Position numbers and translations under genes: made by a program
From: Rhizomicrobium sp.
GTDB lineage: Bacteria > Pseudomonadota > Alphaproteobacteria > Micropepsales > Micropepsaceae
Reading direction: 5' to 3'
DNA: 33,217 nt
Assembly (NCBI GenBank): GCA_025451875.1
Contig: JANWJQ010000011.1
Span: 1 to 33,217 of the forward strand
The notes under the pieces: generated by a model
The model's database searches: none
What the model was told of the DNA's origin: nothing
The model's input: only the letters and a program-made list of their open reading frames with translations
Shown: positions 1-7,943 of the stretch, piece by piece
Numbering within the stretch: position 1 is the stretch's first letter
Layout: the number at the start of each line of letters is the position of its first letter

Positions 1-62
1 AGCGCGGTCTCTATGCAAAATCCTCTGGGCCGACCCGTCCTCATCGGGCATTCCTTTTTTAT

Positions 63-78
63 TGTATCGGATGATACA
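63..78. promoter_or_regulatory. Putative operator O1: TGTATCGGATGATACA (inverted repeat TGTATC-N4-GATACA)
   Basis: Perfect 6-bp arms read directly; near-identical 16-mer recurs at 115-130; lies just upstream of a candidate -35. Confidence 0.7.
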
Positions 79-86
79 TAATGGCC

Positions 87-114
87 TTGACGGTCTCAAT
101 CCAGCCCCTATATC
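87..114 (+). promoter_or_regulatory. Putative sigma70-type promoter (TTGACG 87-92, N16, TATATC 109-114) for the RND operon
   Basis: -35/-10-like hexamers with 16-bp spacing, bracketed by two operator-like repeats, about 37 bp upstream of the ATG at 151. Confidence 0.5.
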
Positions 115-130
115 CGTATCGTTCGATACA
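115..130. promoter_or_regulatory. Putative operator O2: CGTATCGTTCGATACA (GTATCG-TT-CGATAC)
   Basis: Perfect 6-bp inverted repeat; matches O1 at most positions; covers the expected transcription start. Confidence 0.7.
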
Positions 131-150
131 GAATTCGAGGGTGAAGACCG

Positions 151-1392
151 ATGTCCCATATTACTGAACTGATGAAGCCCGAGACGTTCCTGGCTGGGAG
201 CGCCCCATTGGGCCGCGTCAAGGCCTTGAAAAACCGTCCATTTCTCGGCCTCGCCGGGCTGGTCCTGCTGGGCGGGCTTGGCCTTGCCGCCTGGCACGCT
301 TCCGCTAGCACGCCCCCAGCCGACGCCGCGCAGCCCCCCGTGCCGGTTACGGTCGCGGCGGTCCATCCCCAGTCCGTCCGCATCTGGTCGCAGTTCTCCG
401 GCCGCATGACGGCGGTTGATTCCGCCGATGTGCGCCCCGAAGTGAACGGCCGCATCACCGAAATCCGCTTCAAGGACGGACAGCAGGTTCAGGCCGGCGA
501 TGTTCTCTTCGTCATCGATCCGCGCCCTTATGAGGCAGCGGTCGCGAAGGCGCAGGCCGATCTTGCGACGGCAAACTCCAACGCCACCTTCGCCCGCACC
601 GATCTGGCGCGCGCCAAGGCGCTTGTGGGCATGCAAGCTATCGCACGCACCTATTACGACCAGCGCGTGAATTCGGCGGGTGTCGCGGAAGCGGCGATCC
701 AGTCGGCGCAGGCGCAGCTCGCCCAGGCGAAAATCGATCTGGATCATGCCTATGTGAAAGCGCCAATTTCCGGACGCGTGGGCCGCGCGGAATTGACGGT
801 GGGCAATCTGGTGCAGACCGGCGCGACGCCGCCACTGCTGACCAGCGTCGTTTCGGGTGACGGCATCTATGCGGATTTCGACGTGGACGAGCAGACCTAT
901 CTGCAGACCATCCGCGATCACGCGACGACCGCCGCGCAGGAACAGAAGATCCCGGTCGAACTGTCGGTGCAGGGCGATGAGAGCCACATCTACAAAGGCA
1001 CCATCGAAAGCTTCGACAACAAGATCGACACGGGCACCGGCACGATCCGCGCCCGCGCGCGCTTTGCGAACACTGACGGCGCGTTGGTGCCGGGCATGTT
1101 CGTCTCGGTGAAGCTGGCCAGCGCCGCCAACAGCAAGGTGATCCTCGTGCCGGAAGACGCGGTCGGCAACGACCAGAGCAAGCGCTTTGTCTTCGTCGTC
1201 GGCAAGGACCACAAGGCGATGTTCCGCGAAATCGCGCTGGGACAGTCGGTCAATGGCGAGCGCGTCGTGACTTCCGGCCTGCGCAAAGGCGAGGAAATCG
1301 TCGTGGACGGTTTGCAGAAAGTGCAGCCGGGCGCGGTGGTCGAGCCGCATCTGGCGAACGCCGAAACACATCGCAGCCTCGCATCGCGCTGA
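151..1392 (+). CDS. RND efflux periplasmic adaptor (MexE/AcrA-like membrane fusion protein)
   Basis: N-terminal membrane segment, split lipoyl motifs (EVNGRITEIRFKDGQQVQAGDVLFVIDPRPYEAAV; YVKAPISGRVGRAELTVGNLV), hairpin and C-terminal VPEDAV...VVDGLQKVQPG; followed by RND permease. Confidence 0.93.
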   Translation: MSHITELMKPETFLAGSAPLGRVKALKNRPFLGLAGLVLLGGLGLAAWHASASTPPADAAQPPVPVTVAAVHPQSVRIWSQFSGRMTAVDSADVRPEVNGRITEIRFKDGQQVQAGDVLFVIDPRPYEAAVAKAQADLATANSNATFARTDLARAKALVGMQAIARTYYDQRVNSAGVAEAAIQSAQAQLAQAKIDLDHAYVKAPISGRVGRAELTVGNLVQTGATPPLLTSVVSGDGIYADFDVDEQTYLQTIRDHATTAAQEQKIPVELSVQGDESHIYKGTIESFDNKIDTGTGTIRARARFANTDGALVPGMFVSVKLASAANSKVILVPEDAVGNDQSKRFVFVVGKDHKAMFREIALGQSVNGERVVTSGLRKGEEIVVDGLQKVQPGAVVEPHLANAETHRSLASR

Positions 1393-1439
1393 TCCGGGTC
1401 TAAACTCGCAATAGCAAGAACGTCTTCGGGGCGAACGCC

Positions 1440-4400
1440 ATGAATCTGTCCAAATTCTTCATCGACCGCCCTATTTTCGCGGGTGTCATCTCCATCGTGA
1501 TCTTCCTCGCCGGATTGATCGCGATGACCGGCCTGCCGATTTCGGAATATCCCGAAGTCGTGCCGCCATCCGTGGTGGTGCGGGCGCAATTTCCGGGCGC
1601 CAATCCAAACGTGATCGCGCAGACGGTGGCGACTCCGCTGGAAGAGCAGATCAACGGCACCGAGAACATGCTCTACATGTTCTCGCAAGCCGCCTCCGAC
1701 GGCACGCTGACACTCACCGTCACCTTCAAGATCGGCACGAATCCGGACCTCGCGCAGCAACTTGTGCAGAACCGCGTGAACCAGGCGCTGCCGCGCCTGC
1801 CGCAGGTGACGCAGGCTTTGGGCGTCACGACGACCAAAAGCTCGCCCGACCTGACCATGGTGGTGCATCTGAACTCGCCGGATGGCCGCTACGACATGCT
1901 CTATCTGCGCAACTATGCGGTGCTGAACGTGAAGGACCGTCTCGCCAAGATCGAAGGCGTGGGCGACGTGCAGCTGTTCGGCTCCGGCGACTATGCCATG
2001 CGCATCTGGCTGAATCCGGAGAAGATCGCCGAGCACAACATGACGGCGGACGATGTCGTGGGCGCGATCCGCAAGCAGAATGTGCAGGTGGCGGCCGGCG
2101 TTATCAACGGCCCGCCCTATGGCGCGGCCGGCAAGCTGCAATTGCCGATCAATGTGGATGGCCGCCTCAGCGATCCCGAGCAGTTCAAGCAGATCGTCAT
2201 CAAGCGCGAAAACGGCGTGGTTACGCGGCTGGGCGATGTCGCGCGCGTGGAGATCGACGCCTCGCAATATGGCCTGCGCTCGCTGCTGGACAACAAACAG
2301 GCGGTGGCGATACCGATCTTCCAGGCGCCCGGATCGAACGCGATCCAGATCTCGGACAATGTCCGCGCCACGATGGAAGAATTAAAGAAGAATTTCCCGC
2401 AAGGGCTGGACTACAGCATCGTCTATGACCCGACCGTCTTCGTGCGCGACTCCATCCGCGCCGTGGTCCACACGCTGCTGGAAGCGGTGCTGCTGGTCGT
2501 GCTGGTGGTGATCCTGTTCCTGCAGACATGGCGGGCGTCGATCATTCCGCTGCTGGCGGTTCCGGTGTCCATCATCGGCACCTTCGCCTTCATGCTAGCC
2601 TTCGGATTCTCGATCAACGCGCTGTCGCTGTTCGGCCTGGTGCTCGCCATCGGCATTGTGGTGGATGACGCCATTGTGGTGGTGGAGAATGTCGAGCGAA
2701 ATATCGAAGCAGGGCTCAATCCGCGCGACGCTACGTTGAAGGCTATGTCCGAAGTCACGGGGCCAATCATCGCCATTGCGCTGGTGCTGTGCGCGGTGTT
2801 CGTGCCGATCGCTTTCATCAGCGGCTTGACGGGCGAGTTCTATCGCCAGTTCGCGCTGACGATTGCTTTCTCGACTGTCATCTCCGCGTTCAATTCGCTC
2901 ACGCTGTCGCCCGCGCTTGCCGCCACGCTGCTAAAAGCGCATGGCGCGCCGAAGGACGCGCTTGCCCGCGGCATGGACAAGGTGCTGGGGCCGTTCTTTT
3001 CGCGTTTCAACAATCTGTTTCACAAAGGTTCGGAGAACTACGGCAAGGGCGTGGGCGGAATCCTTGGGCGCAAATCACGCGCGATGTTCGTTTATGCGGC
3101 GCTCCTGGGGCTGACCTTTGTGGGTTTCCAGCTTGTGCCGCCAGGCTTCGTGCCGACGCAGGACAAGGCCTATCTCGTCAGCTTCGCGCAGCTTCCCGAA
3201 GGCGCCACGCTGGACCGCACCGAAAAGGTGATCCGCCAGATGTCGGACATCGCCCTGAAGGAGCCGGGTGTCGAAAGTGCCGTCGCGTTCCCAGGCCTGT
3301 CGATCAACGGCTTCATCAACAGCCCATCCGCCGGTATCGTGTTCGTGACGCTCAAGCCGTTTTCCGAACGCACATCATCCAATCTTTCGGGCGGGGCCAT
3401 CGCGCAGGATTTGCAGAAGAAGTATGGCGGCATCGGTAACGCAATGATTGCGATCTTCCCGCCGCCGCCAGTGAACGGGCTTGGCACGATTGGTGGTTTC
3501 AAATTGCAGGTGGAAGACCGCACCGATCTGGGCGATGCCGCGCTGGATCACGCAATGCAGACCGTTCAGCAGAAGGCGCGCAGCGTTCCTGCGCTGACGG
3601 GCGTGTTCTCCAGCTTCAATATCGGTGTCCCGCAACTCTACGCAAAGGTTGACCGTACGCAAGCGATGCAGCTTGGCGTCGATGTCTCCGACGTGTTCGA
3701 CACCATGCAAACTTATCTTGGCTCCATCTACGTCAACGACTTCAATCGCTTTGGGCGCACCTATCAGGTAATTGCGCAGGCCGACACGCCGTTCCGCACC
3801 AACCCGGAGGATATCCTCCGCCTGAAGACGCGCAACGCGGACGGGCAGATGGTGCCATTCGGCTCGTTCGTTCAGGTGAAGGAGACCACGGGGCCGGATA
3901 GCGCCATGCGCTACAACGGCTATCGCGCCGCCGATCTCAACGGCGCACCTGCACCCGGCTTCTCGACCGGACAGGCGCAAGCCGCGATCACCAAACTGCT
4001 CGCCGACAATCTTCCCAAAGGAATGACTTTTGAATGGACGGATTTGACCTATCAGCAGATTCTCGCCGGCAACACGACGCTTATCGTCTTCCCGCTATGC
4101 GTCCTGCTCGTGTTCCTTGTGCTGGCGGCGCAGTATGAAAGTCTGTTCCTGCCGCTGGCGATCATCCTCATTGTGCCGATGTGCCTGTTCTCGGCGATCA
4201 CCGGTGTGTGGCTGACGGGCGGCGACAACAACATCTTCACGCAGATCGGCCTCTTCGTGCTGATCGGGCTTGCCTGCAAGAATGCGATCCTGATCGTGGA
4301 ATTCGCGCGCGAGCTGGAGATCCAGGGCAAGGCGACGATGGATGCCGCGATGGAAGCGGCGCGTCTGCGGCTGCGCCCGATCCTGATGACATCTTTCGCC

Positions 4401-4598
4401 TTCATCATGGGCGTGGTGCCGCTGGTGCTGTCCTCCGGTGCGGGCGCGGAGATGCGCCATGCCATGGGCATCACCGTGTTCTTCGGGATGCTGGGCGTGA
4501 CGTTCTTCGGTCTGTTCCTGACGCCGGTGTTCTACGTGCTGCTGCGCGCGTTGGAAAAACGTGTGACGCAGACCGAAAAGGTGCATCACCACATTTAA
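1440..4598 (+). CDS. HAE1-family RND multidrug efflux permease (MexF/AcrB-like)
   Basis: 1052 aa; N-term MNLSKFFIDRPIFAGVISIVI, TM4 [21 protein letters not shown]10 [36 protein letters not shown]. Confidence 0.96.
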   Translation: MNLSKFFIDRPIFAGVISIVIFLAGLIAMTGLPISEYPEVVPPSVVVRAQFPGANPNVIAQTVATPLEEQINGTENMLYMFSQAASDGTLTLTVTFKIGTNPDLAQQLVQNRVNQALPRLPQVTQALGVTTTKSSPDLTMVVHLNSPDGRYDMLYLRNYAVLNVKDRLAKIEGVGDVQLFGSGDYAMRIWLNPEKIAEHNMTADDVVGAIRKQNVQVAAGVINGPPYGAAGKLQLPINVDGRLSDPEQFKQIVIKRENGVVTRLGDVARVEIDASQYGLRSLLDNKQAVAIPIFQAPGSNAIQISDNVRATMEELKKNFPQGLDYSIVYDPTVFVRDSIRAVVHTLLEAVLLVVLVVILFLQTWRASIIPLLAVPVSIIGTFAFMLAFGFSINALSLFGLVLAIGIVVDDAIVVVENVERNIEAGLNPRDATLKAMSEVTGPIIAIALVLCAVFVPIAFISGLTGEFYRQFALTIAFSTVISAFNSLTLSPALAATLLKAHGAPKDALARGMDKVLGPFFSRFNNLFHKGSENYGKGVGGILGRKSRAMFVYAALLGLTFVGFQLVPPGFVPTQDKAYLVSFAQLPEGATLDRTEKVIRQMSDIALKEPGVESAVAFPGLSINGFINSPSAGIVFVTLKPFSERTSSNLSGGAIAQDLQKKYGGIGNAMIAIFPPPPVNGLGTIGGFKLQVEDRTDLGDAALDHAMQTVQQKARSVPALTGVFSSFNIGVPQLYAKVDRTQAMQLGVDVSDVFDTMQTYLGSIYVNDFNRFGRTYQVIAQADTPFRTNPEDILRLKTRNADGQMVPFGSFVQVKETTGPDSAMRYNGYRAADLNGAPAPGFSTGQAQAAITKLLADNLPKGMTFEWTDLTYQQILAGNTTLIVFPLCVLLVFLVLAAQYESLFLPLAIILIVPMCLFSAITGVWLTGGDNNIFTQIGLFVLIGLACKNAILIVEFARELEIQGKATMDAAMEAARLRLRPILMTSFAFIMGVVPLVLSSGAGAEMRHAMGITVFFGMLGVTFFGLFLTPVFYVLLRALEKRVTQTEKVHHHI

Positions 4599-6481
4599 GC
4601 GGTTGCCGGTGTTTCCTCGCTGCGGATCGTAGAACCCGATCCGGCTGTGATGATCGCCGCGCCCAACGCGGCGGCGATTGCGGAGCCGATCAACACGCCG
4701 ATCTTGGCGATTGCGGCGTCTTCGCCGTTTGTGAATGCCTGATCCGCCAGCAGCAGCGCCACCGTGTCGCCGATGCCGCACAGGCAGATCGCGCCGATGA
4801 AGGTTTGCACGCCCACGCCCTTGGGCGCGCGCGCGACGCCGGTTTGAAGGGCGATCCACGAGGTGATGCCGATGCCGAGCGGTTTGCCGATCACCAGGCC
4901 AAGGATGACACCCAGCAGCACGCTCACAGCACCCGGCGCGGAGAGGTCGGCATTGAAGCTGACGCCTGCCGCGGAGAACGCGAATAATGGCAGCGCCAGG
5001 TAGTTGCTCCACGGCGCCACCGCCTGCTCGATACGGTCGGCGGGCGAGAGCAGGCGTTCGCTGGCGGCGGAGAGATTGCGGCTGGCCCAGTCCAGGACCG
5101 GATCGCCATCCTCCTTGCCGATGCCAAGCTCTTCGGATTCCGCCTGTGCATATTCGAGGGCAGCCAATGCGTTCGCGGCCTGTGCGAGAAGCGGCGCGGC
5201 ATCGGGTGTTGGGCGGGTCGGCAGGAAGCCAGCGAGCACCACGCCTGCCAGCGCGCCATGTACGCCTGCCGAATGCAGTGCGAACCACAATGCGCCGCTC
5301 AGCACCAGATAAGGCCAGATCGCGTAGACGTGCGTTCGGTTAAGCGCATACATCGCCAGCATCGCGACCGCCGCCGCGATGAGCCACGCTGCTTCGAAAT
5401 TGTGCGGATAGAAGACGGCGAGCGTCAGCACGGAGAGAATGTCATCCACCACGGCGAAGGCCGCGATAAACACGCGCAGGCTTGTCGGCACGCGGTCGCC
5501 GAGCAGCGCGAGGATGCCCAGCACAAAAGCTATGTCCGTCGCCGTGGGAACAGACCAACCCGGCACAGTCGTCCCACGATTGAGCGCCAGATAGATGAGC
5601 GCCGGCATGATGCCGCCGCCCACCGCCGCGATCACGGGCAGCAGCGCGGCGCGTGGATCGGTCAGGCCGCCGGCTGTCATCTCGCGGCGGATTTCCAACC
5701 CGACCAGCAGGAAGAACACCGCCAGCAAGCCCTCCGAACACCAATCGCCGATGGTGAGCGACAACACGCTACCGGGCGGTCCGATGCCGAAGGAGGATTG
5801 GATAAAAGTGTGATAATAGCCGGCAAGCGGCGAGTTCGCGCAGATGAGCGCGAGCGCCGCGGCAATGAGCAGAACAAGGCCGCCGGAAGCGGGCAGGCTG
5901 GCGAAGGCGCGGGCGGAGCGGCGGATACGCTCGGATACCGGCTGCTCGAAAGCATCGGCCATCGAGAAGAAATCCCACGCGCCGTCATAGCGCACGCCGT
6001 CCACGAAGATCGTCGGCGTTCCGTTCACGCCATGGCGGCGGCCTTCCTCGAGATCCTCTTCGACACGCGCCAATGTCTCGGGCGCGGCGAGATCGCGCTC
6101 GAATTGATCCATGTCGAGGCCTATATCGCGCGCGATCTCGCGCACGCGCGCTTCGCCGTAGGGCGGCTTCTCCTCGAAGAGGCGGTCGTGCATTTCCCAG
6201 AATTTGCCTTGCTTGGCGGCGGCCTCGGAGGCGCGGGCGGCAAAAGTGGCACCGGGATGGATGCGTTCGTTCGGGAAATGCCGGAACACATATTCCATGC
6301 GCTCGCCAAACGCCTGGCGCAGATTGAGCAGCACGGACCGGAAGCGGCGGCAAAAGGGACAGAGGAAATCGCTGTAGGAGACGATGCGAACAACGCGATC
6401 GCGCGCGTTTCCGCCACGGACATGATCGCGCGTGGTTTCGATTGCGCGTCCCAATGCCGGAGGACTTCCTTCCGCGCTCAT
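4595..6481 (-). CDS. nhaA: NhaA-type Na+/H+ antiporter with N-terminal DsbA-like thioredoxin domain
   Basis: N-term VSYSDFLCPFCRRFR (CxxC) and GVNGTPTIFVDG (cis-Pro) DsbA-like domain; C-term NhaA motifs PTATDIAFVLG, FAVVDDILSV, GKPLGI, CGIGDTVALL. Confidence 0.92.
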   Translation of the reverse strand: MSAEGSPPALGRAIETTRDHVRGGNARDRVVRIVSYSDFLCPFCRRFRSVLLNLRQAFGERMEYVFRHFPNERIHPGATFAARASEAAAKQGKFWEMHDRLFEEKPPYGEARVREIARDIGLDMDQFERDLAAPETLARVEEDLEEGRRHGVNGTPTIFVDGVRYDGAWDFFSMADAFEQPVSERIRRSARAFASLPASGGLVLLIAAALALICANSPLAGYYHTFIQSSFGIGPPGSVLSLTIGDWCSEGLLAVFFLLVGLEIRREMTAGGLTDPRAALLPVIAAVGGGIMPALIYLALNRGTTVPGWSVPTATDIAFVLGILALLGDRVPTSLRVFIAAFAVVDDILSVLTLAVFYPHNFEAAWLIAAAVAMLAMYALNRTHVYAIWPYLVLSGALWFALHSAGVHGALAGVVLAGFLPTRPTPDAAPLLAQAANALAALEYAQAESEELGIGKEDGDPVLDWASRNLSAASERLLSPADRIEQAVAPWSNYLALPLFAFSAAGVSFNADLSAPGAVSVLLGVILGLVIGKPLGIGITSWIALQTGVARAPKGVGVQTFIGAICLCGIGDTVALLLADQAFTNGEDAAIAKIGVLIGSAIAAALGAAIITAGSGSTIRSEETPATA

Positions 6482-6496
6482 CCCGCCGTCACCTTT

Positions 6497-6530
6497 CCCG
6501 AATTACGTCTCTGTCAGAACCGTAATCGGG
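6497..6530. repeat. Inverted repeat/hairpin CCCGAATTACG-N13-CGTAATCGGG between cytochrome c stop and nhaA start
   Basis: 10 complementary pairs with a single bulged A, read directly; no T-tract. Confidence 0.6.
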
Positions 6531-6554
6531 ATGTCGCGCGGCGTCGAGACGGTG

Positions 6555-7943
6555 CTACTGCGTGCTTTGCCGGCGAAGGCTCGCAACATCGGACTCCGTG
6601 AGCCTTGAGCCTTCACTGCCGAAGCGCGCAGTGACGTAATTCGCCACCGCCGCGATCTCGGCATTGGAGTAGCTGGCGCCGAAGGCCGGCATGGAGACGA
6701 CCCCTTGCGGTGTTTTGCGCCGCGTGCCTGAGATCACGATCTGCGCGACATTGGTGGCATTGGGATCGTTCACCGCGCGCGCACCCGTGAGCGTCGCGAA
6801 GGGAAGGATCGGGCTGACACCGGTCCAGCTGTGGCAACTGGCACAGGCGCCTTCGAACACCTCCTTGCCGCGCGCGTCGGCAACCATCGGACCCTGTTTG
6901 TGCGAAGGCGATGCGGCGGGCGCAAGCGTGGCGGGCAGATCGGATGAGGTGGCGGGCACACTGCGCAGATAAGTAACGACGGCGTGCATGTCTTCGGGCG
7001 CAAGCTGGCTGAAGCTTTCATCCACCGCTTCGCCCATCGGTCCCGATGCCGTGCCATGACCCAACACATGCCCGGCGGTGAGATATGCGAAGACCTGATC
7101 ATCGCTCCACGCGCCGATGCCGCTGTCCCTGTCGCTGCTGATATTATAGGCGCGCCAGCCGGCAGTGACTTCGCCGGCGAACTTCTTCCGGTTGTTGAGT
7201 GCGTAGGCGAGGTTGCGCGGCGTATGGCATTCGCCGCAATGCGCCAGTGCCTCGGCGATGTAGGCGCCGCGATTCCATTCGGGACTTTTCGCGGTATCCG
7301 GCGCAAAGCGCGTATCGGCGTTGAAGAAGAAGGCCCATATCCCCATGGCCCAGCGCTGGTTGAACGGGAAGCCCAGCGTGTTGGCCTTCGCCGGTGCACG
7401 CACGGGTGAGAGGCTGAAGAGATAGGCTTTGATCGCGAGTGCATCGGCATCCGTCATGTAGGTGTAGGACGCGAACGGCATCGCCGGATAAAGCCGCTTG
7501 CCGTCCTTGCGCACGCCGCGATGCATCACCGCCAGGAATTGCGCATCGGTGTAATTGCCGATGCCGGTGTCCTTATCCGGTGTGATATTCGTCGAGTAGA
7601 TCGTGCCGAAGGGCAGGGTGAAGGCGAAGCCGCCGGCATAGGGCGTTTCGCCCTTCGCGGTGTGGCACACCACGCAGTCCGCCGCGCGCGCCAGATACTC
7701 GCCACGCTTCACAAGGCTCGCGGATTTCAGCGTTGCCGGAACGCCCGTGGGATCGGCGCTATGATAATTGGCGAGCGCAACTTTTTCGCCACCGGAAAAA
7801 TCCATCGGGCCGGGACCGCCCGCGATCCAGATATACGCGACGATGCCGATGATGACGACAACCACGCCGCCGATCAGCACGCTGCGCATGATGGTGGTGA
7901 GGCCGAGATACCAGTCGCGAATCTTTCCGAGGAAAGGGGTCAT
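6555..7943 (-). CDS. Membrane-anchored triheme cytochrome c (electron acceptor subunit of molybdenum dehydrogenase)
   Basis: Three CxxCH motifs (CVVCH, CGECH, CASCH), N-term TM segment. The supplied ORF extends to 8534 but MTPFLGKIRDWYLGL at 7943 is the likely start, overlapping the upstream stop as ATGA. Confidence 0.92.
   Translation of the reverse strand: MTPFLGKIRDWYLGLTTIMRSVLIGGVVVVIIGIVAYIWIAGGPGPMDFSGGEKVALANYHSADPTGVPATLKSASLVKRGEYLARAADCVVCHTAKGETPYAGGFAFTLPFGTIYSTNITPDKDTGIGNYTDAQFLAVMHRGVRKDGKRLYPAMPFASYTYMTDADALAIKAYLFSLSPVRAPAKANTLGFPFNQRWAMGIWAFFFNADTRFAPDTAKSPEWNRGAYIAEALAHCGECHTPRNLAYALNNRKKFAGEVTAGWRAYNISSDRDSGIGAWSDDQVFAYLTAGHVLGHGTASGPMGEAVDESFSQLAPEDMHAVVTYLRSVPATSSDLPATLAPAASPSHKQGPMVADARGKEVFEGACASCHSWTGVSPILPFATLTGARAVNDPNATNVAQIVISGTRRKTPQGVVSMPAFGASYSNAEIAAVANYVTARFGSEGSRLTESDVASLRRQSTQ

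Noticed and set aside
38-60. Possible terminator (CCCG...CGGG followed by CCTTTTTT) before the first operator
   Set aside because: Stem is only about 4 bp and the upstream gene is outside the window; too weak to call.
990-2267. 425-aa minus-strand ORF across adaptor/RND junction
   Set aside because: Spans two clear plus-strand genes; no domain signature.
5258-6601. 447-aa plus-strand ORF opposite nhaA
   Set aside because: Shadow ORF; the minus-strand NhaA/DsbA motifs explain the sequence.
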